Of a stretch of DNA of 64,000 bases, positions 32,330-44,661 are shown one piece after another; positions within the stretch are counted from its first letter, which is position 1; every line of letters begins with the position of its first letter. Under the pieces are notes generated by a model. The model did not search any database. It saw nothing but the letters and a program-made list of their open reading frames with translations, and was not told where the DNA came from. The position numbers were made by a program, and so were the translations under genes. Origin of the DNA: Anodontia alba (taxonomy: Eukaryota; Mollusca; Bivalvia; Lucinida; Lucinidae). The DNA lies in assembly GCA_964016985.1 (NCBI GenBank), contig OZ024830.1:17353691-17417690 (forward strand), written 5' to 3'.

Positions 32330-34260
32330 CTTCCCAAAAACTGAAATTACCAACTTTACCTAAACTTCATAAAAGACCTTACAAAGCACGGTTTATTGCA
32401 AATTCAAGCTCTTGTACCACCACTGAACTTTCTAAATTATTACCTTCATGTCTTACTGGCATCAACAAACATGTTATAAAATATTGTGACAAAGTTTTCG
32501 AAAAATCTGGGAGAAATCTGTTTTGGTCTATAAAAAATTCGAATGAGGTTTTAAATAAATTGAAATTCAGACAATTTCGTGCTTTTTGTTTGTCTACGTA
32601 TGATTTCTCCACGCTTTACAATACACTCCCTCATAATCATATAAAAGAAAAACTAAATGATTTAATTGAATGGACATTTCATAGAGAAGATTCCCTCTAC
32701 CTTGCATGTAATGTAAGAAATGCTTTTTTCACTTCTGAAGTGCATAAAAATTATACATTATGGACATGTCAGAAAGTGTGTGAAGCTCTCACATTTCTAC
32801 TTGACAATATTTATATAAGATTTAGTACTAAGTTATTTAGACAAACTGTAGGTATTCCGATGGGTATGAACTGCGCACCCGTTGCGGCTGATGTGTTCTT
32901 GTTTTGTTATGAAAGAGACTTCATGATGTCCCTTTCTGTTGAAAACTAATCTGAAATCATTGAAGCTTTTAGATCGACTTCAAAATATTTAAACGATTTA
33001 TTGAATATTGACAATACCTACTTCCATGGTTTAATGAGTTAAATTTACCCCCAGAACTTCAGTTAAATAAAGCTTATTCTTCTGATACGAAAGCTGTGTT
33101 TTTGGATTTACATTTATCTATTGTAGATGGGTTTGTTTCAAGCAAAATTTATGATAAACGCGATGATTTTGATTTTGAGATTGTAAATTTTCCTTTCTTG
33201 GATGGTGATGTTCCTCGTGCGGCATCCTATGGTGTTTATATTTTACAATGAATTCGATTTGCCAGAGTGTCTAGTCATGTAACTGACTTCAACACTCGTA
33301 ATAAATTGCTAACTGCTAAACTTCTTAATCAAGGTTATCGGGTATTATAAACTACGTAAAGCCTTTTCTAAGTTTTATAGACGTCATTCCGATTTAGTTT
33401 CAAAATTCAATGTTGGACTAAAATCTCTTCTGCAACAAGGCCTATCGGAACCCGAATTTTATGGTGACTTAGTGTATAAATTCATAAAAATATATGCTTG
33501 CAATGACTTCAGTACCCAGTTTCGTAAAATCATTCTTCGATATGAAAAGATTAGGTACAACATAAATGTTATACGAAAGACTGCTTGCATGGTTGTTAAC
33601 CCAATCACGGTTAATAACTTTGCTTCCCTCTATAACTGCACGCCGGTGGGTTAGGCGTCAGATACTATGATGGTTCCAGCGTGAAAACTTAATTTAAATT
33701 TTATTTTGGGTAATGTTGGTTGGTACTTGATGCTCTATCTTTGGTCGGGCCCACCGGAGTCTAACTGTTGGTTTTCTTTTGTTCCAGCATTTCAGTTGTT
33801 TCGTGCTGTCGAGTCCTCGTCGTTGTTTCATCTATGTAATTAGTTGATTTTTTGTGTTCTTGGAGATGTTGCACTGATAAGTTAGGAAGCCTTTATGCGG
33901 ACTGAACAAATTATGTGTCTAAACCGTGGCAGAAGTAAGGGCGATGATTGTGGCCACGTAAAATCGTTTTAAGCCACCCCCAGTGAAATACTTCTCACTG
34001 ACCGTTCCAAGGCAGTTCTTCTGTCATGGTTTATTTTTGTTATAGTTCATCTTTGAATGTGTGTGTCGCTTACATATTTTAATTGTGGATAGCTATTTGG
34101 CCACATTTTGGGAAAGTAAGTGTCCGTTTGGCTTTCTGCTAGTGATGTTTCCATTAGGGTCTAGTTATTTCGTGTTTGTGTTTCTTTTCCTTTGATGTCT
34201 CTGATGGGAGGTGTGGGATAATTGTTACGTTTCCTGATAATTGCCTTCCCTTTTATTTTA
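32330..34260 (+). mobile_element. Penelope-like element of a diverged subfamily, copy F
   Basis: Homologous to the other copies but clearly older or of another subfamily. It starts in the RT fingers (KLPTLPKLHKRPYKARFIAN) directly after the tail of copy E, has the palm at 32560-33300 and the C-terminus to 33655, and a diverged 3' tail (GCCTTTATGCGGACTGAAC, CACTGACCGTTCCAAGGCAG) to about 34260. Confidence 0.8.
32560..33654 (+). pseudogene. PLE RT palm and C-terminus, copy F
   Basis: 32560-32949 reads STYDFSTLYNTLPHNHIK and VGIPMGMNCAPVAADVFLF. A TAA after SVEN (32947-32949) and later stops and frameshifts break it. The catalytic box is SKYLNDLLNIDN, with the first Asp changed to Asn. The C-terminal stretch at 33472-33654 reads YKFIKIYACNDFSTQFRKII and ACMVVNPITVNNFASLYNC, which anchors alignment to the other copies. 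Confidence 0.8.
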
Positions 34261-34985
34261 GCACACCGTAGAAGGAAAGGATACATGTTACAAACTTTCA
34301 AAATTATTAATTGACTGGAGGATATACCATCTGAAAAATGTTTTTAAAATTGTTTCGAACAAAGCCACTCGTGGACATGATTTCAAACTAGAAAAAAGAC
34401 ATTGTAAAACCTTATTCAGACACCAACATTTCTCACAAAGGATCATAAATGATTGAAATACCACTGCATGTTGTTAATGGAAAGGATGTTAATGATTTCA
34501 AATCGAAATTGGATCAACACTGGAAACATGAAATCATGTATCAGTACTAAATACCAGTAATGTGTGGCAAATACATAGTTCAATGAATTGTTAAGTTTTA
34601 TACCTGTTCACGAAAATGGATGCTGTGCAAGTTTTGAGTATATACCCTATCGACTCATTTGAGTATAAGTGACTGAAAGATTTCAGAACAACGTGGGAAG
34701 GTTACTACCGGTACTAATAACCGCAGCTCTTGAATGACATGGGAGATAATTAGGGAGGTTTTTGATTAAAATAGAGGAGCAATTTTTCTAGACCGGAGTA
34801 GGTAATTTCTAGTGTTAATAAAATCCGTTTTTGCGTAGTATGATCCGTCGACTGCGCATATAATAGTGAAAACACTGATAAAATATCTTTCGTCTGATCC
34901 AAATAAAGGGAAAGAAAAAATATGATTCTAACGACGGACACTCAGCTCCGAACATCAGTGAAAACGAACACACAAAAATTATTTA
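34261..34985. other. Unique stretch, no gene seen
   Basis: No repeat or ORF of note. Confidence 0.5.
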
Positions 34986-34989
34986 CATT

Positions 34990-35905
34990 TTTTTATACCC
35001 CGCCACACAATAGTGGCGGGGTATTATGGTTTCATGCTAGACGTCTGTGTCTGTCCGTCCGTCCGTCGTACGTCCGTCCGTCCGTTTTTCGTTTCCGGAT
35101 GATAACTTGAGTAAACATCAATGGATTTTTCACCAAACTTGGTATGTGCATTGATATTGTGGAGATCTGGTTTGGGATTGTTAATGGGCAAATTTCGTCA
35201 AATTTTTACGGAGTTATCTGCCCAAGACACGCCCATATTTTCGTTTCCGGATGATAACTTGAGTAAATAACAAAGGATTTTAACCAAACTTGCTGTATGC
35301 ATTGGCATTAAGGAGATCTGGTTTGGGATTGCTAATGGGCAAATTTCATCAAATTGTTACGGAGTTATCTGCCCGAGACACGCCCATATTTTCGTTTCCG
35401 GAGGATAACTTGAGTAAATAACAAGGGATTTTAACCAAACTTGCTATATATATTGACATTAAGGAGATCTGGTATGAAATTGCTAATGGGCAAATTTCGT
35501 CAAATTCTTACGGAGCTATCTGCCTGAGACACGCCCATATTTTCGTTTCCAGACGAAAACGAGTAAATAACAAGGGATTTTAACCGAATTTGCTATATGC
35601 ATTGACCTTTTGGAGATCTGTTTTGGAATTGCTAATGGGCAAATTTCCTCAAATTTTTACGGCGTTATCTGCCCGAGACACGCCCATATTTTCGTTTCCG
35701 AACGATAACTTGAAAAATAACAAGGCCTTTTCACCAGGTTTGCTGTATGCATTGATATTATCTAGTTTAGGATTGTTATCTGTCCATTGATATTATCAAG
35801 ATCTGGTTTAGGATTGTTATCTGTCCCTCCGTCATTTTCTTTCCAGACATTTTCGCAACGCTAACTTTAATATATAAAAAAATAATTTCTATGGCGGGGT
35901 ATTAT
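34990..35905 (-). mobile_element. Second pearl-like element with about 152-bp tandem core
   Basis: From left to right: hairpin ACCCCGCCAC...GTGGCGGGGT (34997-35023), a GTCC microsatellite (35054-35085), then about five units of about 152 bp starting TTTTCGTTTCCGGATGATAA (35086, 35240, 35391, 35543, 35692), each with GGAGATCTGGTTTGGGATTG and TGCCCGAGACACGCCCATAT. Closes with a second ATGGCGGGGTATTATG at 35889. Read on the minus strand this is tandem core, microsatellite, terminal hairpin, the same order as the 11-13.7 kb element, although the sequences are unrelated. Confidence 0.65.
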
Positions 35906-36585
35906 GCTTGCGGTGCTTTTATTTGCGGGAAGTGTTACACCACGAATCGAGACTGTGAACACTGAAAATCAAGCATTGGTTTTAGTGATACTTGAACGTG
36001 CTTCTCTCGTTTTTTTTTTTGTTATATTTATTTTGATGAATTATATATGTTTATGCCGTGATTTTATCTATTTTTCTCATAGTAACTGGATTACACTCAA
36101 AATGTCCGAAAGACTGAGACAAGGAGGCAGGTTCAAGAGAAAGGGGGCCTCATCAATTCATCTTGTATGAAAGTAGGGAAATAGAATATTATCCTATTTT
36201 CTGTCTGTCTCAGGCCGAGGGGTTAGCTGCATTCTTTTTATCATATACTTATTTGTATAAAAGTGTTTATAATGGAAGAAAATTCTTCTTAAATGTAATT
36301 TAATATAAGGTCTACATATTATACTCGGATAAAATGCAATGTGCTCTCGCTAGCCTAAACCTTTCGTAACCTTTCAAAAGAGCTGTATTTCCTAAAAAAT
36401 GTAGATTTATTGAAAAAAAAAAGTCAAAGTCTAAAACAATATAAAATTGGACAGAAAAAATCAGACAGGAAATAAAATAATTTACCTTCATTTTTTTGGT
36501 CCCACGTTGAAGAGGCTGATCAAGCACTCAAGTATACTATGATATACATGGTTAGGTCATTAAATCCTTTGTTTGTCACTTTGCA
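35906..36585. other. Unique stretch, no gene seen
   Basis: Low complexity and short frames only. Confidence 0.45.
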
Positions 36586-36589
36586 AGAA

Positions 36590-36789
36590 ATAGACAAATC
36601 ATGGCAACAGAAGTTTGAAATTAATTTAGTAAAAAAGTAACTTTTTCTTACTGCGTATGTATATTATACATGAATTTTTGTAAAATTTTGTTTCAAATTT
36701 TATGGTTATCTTTAGAAATTAATGTATATGATGTAGCGGTATGCATAATATCTATATGCTTGGTATGGATAATTGCCTATTGTATTTTC

Positions 36790-36826
<37 letters not shown>

Positions 36827-36916
36827 ATAATCAGGTCACATGTGCTAATTGTGTACAGGAGTAGTCAAGATGCTAGCTATGATGTATTAATGTTCAAATG
36901 CGAGCGTTAACCACAG

Positions 36917-36950
<34 letters not shown>

Positions 36951-37440
36951 TCCGAAAGTACAGAAAAGCCGTTGCTAAAAATATTTGATGGTCATGATTC
37001 TTTGTTACCAAATTATCGCTCTTTTGGTTTCCTTGATAACAATCAAATGGACGGATCTTTTGCACAAAATTCTTACATTTTATCGAGACTACTCATGGAA
37101 AGTTTTTGGTTAAATTTTGTTGAAACGTATTGAATAATATGACCAAAAAGCCCTTTTTTATAGTAATTTTCCATTATGTTTAAGGTTTTTGTTGGTTGCC
37201 ATGACAACAGAAGTTTAAAACTAATTTGGTCAACAAGATATGTTTTGATTCATTCTGCGTATGGCTGTTGTGTGTGAAATTTTGTAAAATTTTGTATCAT
37301 ATTTTCATAACTATCTTTAAAACTTACTGCGTATGGTGAAGTGGGTAGGGTAACTTCCTATTGTATTATCAGAAATTTTTAAGGTCACATGTTCCTTACT
37401 GTGTACAGGAGTAGCCAATATGCTTAATATTGTTAAAGCA
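36590..37440 (+). repeat. Imperfect direct duplication with poly(A) tracts
   Basis: CATGGCAACAGAAGTTTGAA, TTACTGCGTATG, GTAAAATTTTGTTTCA, GCCTATTGTATT, GGTCACATGTGC and GTACAGGAGTAGTCAA at 36600-36880 recur in order at 37198-37430. The left copy holds a run of about 33 A at 36791-36823, and another A-run lies at 36918-36948 between the copies. Confidence 0.65.
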
Positions 37441-38129
37441 TCGATTGTTCACAGAATATGCAAATTAAGAGAATTGTTATGATATTCATATTTTTAATAA
37501 TTATCGTTTTCTTTATAATTGATTTTCATGGTTATAGAGAATAGGTAGTAAATAAATAATACCACTCAAACGACATGGTGGTTCACCTTCATAATCTGTC
37601 AGAATACAACTTATACATGGTTTGATCTGTTAAAAAAGTTTAAAGGAAATCTATTGTTAGAAAAGATGTTACATATTAGTATCTTCAGTATATGCTTGTT
37701 AAAATTGATGTGATTGTGTCTGAATTTTCTTGTTTGAAAATGAGAAATAAAAAAAATATACACTTGTATTCGGTGAAACCTTTGTGTGTGTTTCCTCTGG
37801 TTATTCCTTTGAGGTAAATTGCTTACAGCAAAAAAGGATTTCCCTATATTAATGAACTAATAACAATTTTAGCATGTTCGTAAAATAGTAGTAAATAAAG
37901 TAGGGCTTTTAAACAGTCATAACTAGTAAACCAGATGGTAAAATGGCTTCTTCATTGACGTAAAATAGTCTGAGTGTAACACAAAACTGAATAATAAAAT
38001 ATGAAAAATATTATTGCTGGAAAAAAATAAGGGTCAGGTGTCAGTAGTGACCTTAAAGAGGAGATAGCTTCTTCCTTCAGAGCCCAACAACAATCATATA
38101 GTTATCATAGAGGTAAAAAGGGCTATTCA
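37441..38129. other. Unique stretch, no gene seen
   Basis: AT-rich, nothing recognised. Confidence 0.45.
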
Positions 38130-41100
38130 TAAGTCCTGACTGTTCCTAAACAATACTAGTACAGCCTGTCACTACACGTTATTACGTTATTATTAAGGTC
38201 TATTATAAAACACAATCAGTACACCGACACGCAGTTACTACAATCTGTTCCTACACTTTATTAGTACCGACTGTTTCTATATGTTGTTAGGACAGCCTGT
38301 CGCTACACGTTATAAGTACAGTTTGTTCCTACACGTTATTAGATTAACCTGTCATTACCCGCTATAACTACGGTCTGTTCCTATACTTTATTAGTACTGA
38401 TTGTTGCTGCACGTTATTCTCTACAGCCTACCATTACACGTTATCAGTGCAATCTGTTACTACACGCAATTAGTACAGCCTGTCACTACACATTGTAAGT
38501 AGAGCCTATCACTACACGCTCTTAGTTCGGTTTGTTCCTGTATTTTATTAGCACGGACTGTTACTACACACTTTAAGTACAGCATGTTACTACACGCTAT
38601 AAGGACGGTCGGTTCCGGTACTTTATAAGTATCGACTGTTCCTACACGTTTTTAGTACTGCCTGTCACTACACATAATTAGCACGATTTGTTACTACACG
38701 CTGTTAGTACAGCCTATCACTACAAGTTATTACTACATTCTGCCTCTATACGTGTTACTACACGCTGTTAGTACAGCCTTTCACTACAAGTTATTACTAC
38801 ATTCTGCCTCTATACGTTATTAGCACCGACTATTCCTACAGTTTATTAGTATAACCTGTCAATACATGCATTTAGTATGGTCTGTTTCTTTCTTTATTAT
38901 TCTTTATACAGGTAATTCTGTTTCTAAATTTTATTAGTACCAATTGTCCCTATCTGTTATAAGTACAGTCTGTCACTACACATCATTACTACCATCTGTT
39001 CTTATACATTATTAGTACCGACTATTCCTACGGGTTTTTAGTGCTGCCTGTCACTACAAGTTTTTAGTACGGTCTGTCAATATACGTTTGTTTTGTTTGT
39101 ACCTACTATTCCTATATGTTGTTAGTACAGCCTGTCACTATATGCTGTTAGTACGGTCTGTATTTATACTTTATAAGTGCCTACTCTTTCCTCACGTTAT
39201 AAATACGATCTGCTCCTACTCTTGATATACGATATACACAATTTGTACCAACTTTTCCTCAATGTTATTAGTACAGCCCGTAACTACACGTAATTAGTAC
39301 GGTCTGTTACAAATCGCTTTAAGAAGTACAGGCAGTGAGCCGGTTTTATTTCGATATGTTTCTATACATTTTTAGTTCCGACTGTTGCTACACGTTGTTA
39401 GTAAAGTTAATCACTATACGTTATTAGTGCGGTCTTTTATTACACACTGTTAGTACAGTCTGTCACTGTGCGCTATTAGCGCGGTTTGTTTCTATACTTA
39501 ATTATTGCCGACTTTTCCTACACGCTATAAGTACAGCTTGTCAATACTCGCTATAATTATGGTATGTCCATAAAATTTAGTAGTAGTGACTGTTTCTTCA
39601 GGCTACGAGTGCAACCTGTCACTACACGTAATTTGTACAGTCTGTTACTATACTTTATTAATACTGACCGTTACTACTCGTTATTAGTATAGCCTGTCAT
39701 CACACAATTTTGAAACTATGTTTTAAACTATCTGTTACTACACATTATTAGTACAGGCTGTCACTACACGCTGTAAGTATAGTCTGTACCTACAGTTTAT
39801 CAGTACAGTCTCTCACCACACGTTATTAGTACGGTCTGTTCCAATACTTTATTACTACCTATAGTTCATACATTTACTAGCACAGCATGTCGTTGAACGT
39901 AATTCATATATTCTGCCCTATACTTAATTAGTAGCGACTGTTCTTATGAGTAATTCGTACAGCCTGTCACTACACATTATTTGTTCAAACCTATCACTAC
40001 ACGGGATTAGTAATGTATGTTACTTCACGCTATTTGTACAGCCGTTCACTACACGTTATAAGTACGGTCTGTCCTTAAACTTTATTAGTACCGATTGTTC
40101 CTACATGTTATGAATACAGCCAGTATGAACAGATTGTTTGTACGGTCTGTTTCTATATTGTATTTGTACCGACTGTTTATACACGTTATTAGTACAGTCT
40201 GTCATCACGTGTTATTAGTACGGCCAGTTCCTATTCATGATTACTACGGCCTTTTACTACATGCTATTAGTACGGTCTATTCCTTTACTTTATTTTTCCA
40301 TTTTTCTATATGAACTGCGACATCCTCATGCTCTTATTATTACCAGCGGCTCTTTCTAGGTAGAATCCAGTACTATGCGATGTGGATAAGGTGTCTTTCT
40401 TAAGGCAACAACACCTGGTGCTCGCTGGATCAAACTCGCTAACTTATTAACTTGCGATCTTACATCTGACGCTTTTCCACTGCACAAGAGCGCTCCACGG
40501 TATTAGTTCCGACCGTTCCTGCATGTTATAAGTACAGTCTGTCATTACACGCTATTTGTACGGTGTGCTGCTATACTTGATTAGTACCGACTGTTCCTAC
40601 ACGTTATTAGTACAGACTGTCACTACCCACTGTTAGTATCTCGTAGTATAGACTGTGTGTGCCTTTACGCTATTAGTTCCGACAGTTCATACACGTTATT
40701 AGTGCGATCTGATCTTACAAATAAGTAGTACGATTTGTTTCTACAAGATATTTGTACTGTCCGTTCCTACAAATTATTATTACGGTCTGTTACTACAAGT
40801 TATTAGTATGATAAGCATGTGATTATATGCTCCTACAATTAATAAGTACTAGTGGTTCCTTTTTGCTCTTAGTACGGTCGTGTCGACACACGTTATTAGT
40901 TCAGTCTCTTGCTACAAAATATTATTGATTGTTCCTACACATTATTTGTTTTACTTTCCTACTTGTACAAGTGTACAAGTCATTAGCACATGGAACGGTC
41001 TGTTCCAACAAGTTAATAAAATAGTCTTGTCTTGCCCATTATTAGTTTTGACTTTTCCTACCTGTTTTAGTACGGTCTTGTCCTTATAAGAACTGACATG

Positions 41101-41710
41101 TTATTAGTCGGTCTGTTTCTACAAGTCATTAATAAGATTTTGCCCTACAAGCTATTTTTACGATATGTTCCTGCAAATTAAAGATATAGTCTATTTTTAC
41201 AGGTTTTTTTTACAGTCTATCCCTACACGGTAACTACGGTCTAATCCTACACGGTATGATTGTTGACTGTTCCTGTTTTAGTACGATCTTGTCCTACGCA
41301 TTATAAGAACTGACTATTCCTACATGTTATTAGAACGGTCTGTTCTTTCGTGTTTGTAGTAAGGTCTGTTGCTACACGGTATTACTTCCGTCTGTTCAAA
41401 GGTCTGTTTTTATTAATTATTAGTACGGTCTGTTCCTACATGTTTTAGTATGGTACATTCTTACACGGTTTTAGTTCCGTCTCTTCTTAAAAAGAGTATT
41501 AGTCTGGTCTGTATGTCATGTTCTTGGTACTTTCTGTTCCCCGCTGTTCATACAAGTTATAAGAAAGACATGTCCTGACATATTCTTAGTAAAAAATGTT
41601 TTTACAAGTTATTAATACGGTTTATTTCTAGACGTTATTAGAACGGTTGGTTCCTATAGGTTTTTTTGTATTGACTGTTTCTGCAAGCTGCTAATACTGT
41701 CTGTGACTAC
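38130..41710 (+). repeat. 26-bp satellite, array 3, with higher-order structure
   Basis: About 125 units. Three monomer types recur, often in the order A (TTATTAGTACCGAC + TGTTCCTACACG), B (TTATTAGTACAGCC + TGTCACTACACG), C (TTATTAGTACGGTC + TGTTCCTATAC), giving blocks of about 78 bp. Interrupted by a SINE fragment at 40318-40500. The gypsy element at 41715 cuts the array; it resumes at 55163. Confidence 0.9.
40318..40500 (-). mobile_element. Degenerate SINE fragment inside the satellite
   Basis: Aligns with the SINE at 25650-25868: GGTAGAATCCAGTACTATGC, GATGTGGATAAGG, GGCAACAACACCTG and TTTTCCACTGCACAAGAGCG match in order. The B-box region is mutated, so it is older. Confidence 0.75.
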
Positions 41711-41714
41711 ATAT

Positions 41715-43548
41715 TGCAGGGCACCTCGGGTAGGGGTGACCAAGCTTGAATAATTATTTCTCAAAACATCACAATTAAGTAAGGAGTACATTCACACAGT
41801 CAATTATTCAGGTTTCATATAGGGTTTCACAAGCTTTTGTTCATATCATTTACTCCGGGGCAGCAGCATAACTGGTTCTGCACCAAAAACATGGTACTCA
41901 TTCTCTCAGGTGGTTGTCTGACATCTAAATCATCAATCTAAAACTCGAGACAACCACACAGAGCTCCCATCATAACTTCAGCAAGAACAGTATAACCAGA
42001 TACGCCACTGCAATAAATTGCTATTGTTAATAGTAAATAAATAACAGATAGTCACAACAGTATTGGCTGGTCTAATGACATGGTACTCTTTTGCTTCATA
42101 GTAATGTAAATGAAACGCGTATCGCGAATGTAGAAGGATGAACGTTGGCGGTACTGTATTTCTACTTCCAGGTATGTGGTGGGATCCAATTGTGCAAGTA
42201 AGATCAAGTAAATATGTATAGAAATTCTAAATGTGCAAATATAAGCGATTGTAGATCTGTTTGTTGTGTAAACTTTGCAAATTCATGTAGTTTCTCTCAA
42301 ATAATTGTAGACTCTAAATTCCGTGCAAGGTTGAAAGGGGAAAAGTAAGTTGCAGTTTTTGTTGTTGTTTACAAATAAACAATATGGCGGCTTTTCCATT
42401 TGTAAACAAGCAGGAACAGATAAGGTCTCATTGTAAAGTAGTAATCTGCACTGTATTTGCGGGAGCTGTTGTTTGTAGGTAAGAGAAATAACCGTAGTGT
42501 CATGTCTAAGTACCTTGATATAGGGTTATTTCCCTTATCGATGTATGTTTTAACTTTGAATTTACCGCTACTCGAACTTGAGATTGGATAGCGAATCAGC
42601 GATGCTCACCTCCTTATATAGTTTCCAGGAGGGTACCATGTGACCAGATCAGCCAATCATATCACAGCTAAAATGCACTACTTCTGCAGCTCTCTGAAAG
42701 AACCCCTTTTTGAATAAAATCTAAGAGGTACGAAAGTAGGGGATGGAAGTCCTTTTATTACTATGATAAATCGGCGTCCAAAACTCTAACCATAATCCAT
42801 CGGACCTCGTAGTAACCGAAAGGACCTTCATCAAAGGCAGGCTATAATGGCGCATGAATATGTATAGTACGGACTGAATTTGACTCTGCGCTAAACAAAT
42901 AGCTGCGGAAATAATATTAAAAAGATAATTTTGCGAAGTACTTCTCAAAATTATGGAACTCCTTTGCTCTATAAATAATTGCCAAATAATAGACAACCAA
43001 CGGTCTTCCGTTATTGAACGTAAATATTGAGCAGGAACAGTTTTTAGTAGCAGACGCTTGCAGCAAAAGGTCAAGGTAAATCGGCTGAAGTTTACATTTG
43101 TGCAGCGATTCAAATGTGTTTAAAACTGGATAAATATGACAATAAAAGGACATTGGAGGTACAAATAGTGAGAATGACTAAATTCTACAAATGTTCTGGA
43201 GTTTGAGACTTCGTTCTGATGTGTCTTAGGCATTTGAATAAGTTTATAATTCATTAGTAAACATGACACTAAACGGGACAGTTCTGTGACAGTTCTGACA
43301 ATCAGCTGTTGCGATAGGAAATTCGTGAGAGCGTCAGTAAGTAATTATTGAATCTCTTGTGTCAAATACCCTTTAGAAATATTTGGGGCCACATAGTTAA
43401 TCTGTAAGTGAAGTATTTATTAACGTCTCAAAGGCTAACACAGTCAGTTTCAACGTGGATCCCTCGTGTTTACCGGTGGGTGGGGTGCTTGTATAGGGAG
43501 AATATCAATAGAACTATGTTGATGTCAGTTACTGGGTTGACTCTTACA
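41715..43548 (-). repeat. Gypsy 3' LTR
   Basis: Begins TGCAGGGCACCTCGGG and ends TGACTCTTACA in + orientation, with TG...CA termini on both strands. Same length as the other LTR. The open frames inside (130 and 78 residues) are identical in both LTRs but have no motif. Confidence 0.95.
42612..42656 (-). promoter_or_regulatory. Predicted LTR core promoter (TATA and CCAAT)
   Basis: On the minus strand GATTGGCTGATC (a reversed CCAAT box) is followed about 30 bases later by ACTATATAAGGAGG. The same pair in the 5' LTR lies at about 54226-54270 and would start the genomic RNA. This places U3 in the first half of the long LTR. Confidence 0.5.
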
Positions 43549-43562
43549 CTCTCCCCACCTTC
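43549..43562 (-). other. Polypurine tract
   Basis: GAAGGTGGGGAGAG on the minus strand directly abuts the 3' LTR, the standard position of the plus-strand primer. Confidence 0.85.
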
Positions 43563-44661
43563 AAGAATCAACAATCTCCTGAATGTTCACTACATGTAGA
43601 TCCATGTCTACCGAAATGACTAATAGCAGCTTCGTAAAGCTTGATATAAACTTCAAATTGACTTCACATTGATCCAGTGTATCACTTAATATGACTGATG
43701 ACTGCACTGTATGCGAACCAAACACCGGCTTTAATGTCCCATCAAAACACAGCAAAGCAAACATTTTCATGCATTCATGGGACTTTAATGCCACAGTGAA
43801 ACTCGACACAGAACAGCCATTGTGTAATTTAACACAGATGTCTTTAAGAGCTGACTTTAGATACTTCAACACACTTATATACACTTATATAAATGGAAAC
43901 ACTAACACTTATTCTTGCCACTTGGTAAGGACAGTGTAACACTTATTTGACCAGCTGTGTGAATGGCAACCAAGGACTTAGCTCCAGTGTCCCAATAAAG
44001 CATTTATAACAATCTTATCATCCAGTCGCATTACTGAGACCTTGGTGCCGAATCCAAGTTTGACATCACACCGTTATGTAACGACGATTCATTTTGTGAT
44101 CATGAACACCTTTCTAAATAATTCTTCGAAAACTAGCACACGAATTTCAGATTTGAATTCCAGAACGGCATAATATTTACTTATACTTAGATTGCCTAAG
44201 TTAATGACTTGACACTTTATGCAGGAGCTGTGCCGCATGCAAAGCAAGCTTGGGCTCTAATGTTCCATTAAAGCATGTAGGCCAATACTGATTATTCTGC
44301 ATTAATGGGACCTTATTATCCCAAAAGCTTGATGCAGCACAGAAAACTGCAGCACTTAGAACACTTAGAACGTTTAACTGATTTGCTTAGTTAACATATC
44401 CTTGGAACTAACTTGGAATTAAGCTGTTTCTTGAAGCGTTTACAATAAGCTTGGTCATCGAGTAATTTGGAAAGTAACCAGAGAAGAGCTGGACATCCAA
44501 TCATTGAGGTATACCTGACATGTTCTGGTAGGTATGTGTCCCTGGGAGAGGCTCAGTCTGATTATATCAATTCCTGAGTTGATGAACTTCCTAGAAGACA
44601 AAACTGTTTCTTGTTGTCTAGGTTTAAGTAGAACTAACATCCGTGACCATATATCTATTGT
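43563..44661. other. Gypsy 3' non-coding region
   Basis: No supported ORF. Short open frames occur on both strands. Confidence 0.5.

Noticed and set aside
42721..43153. 130- and 78-residue ORFs inside the gypsy LTR, identical in both LTRs
   Set aside because: Identity reflects LTR duplication; no motif and no initiation context suggesting a protein.
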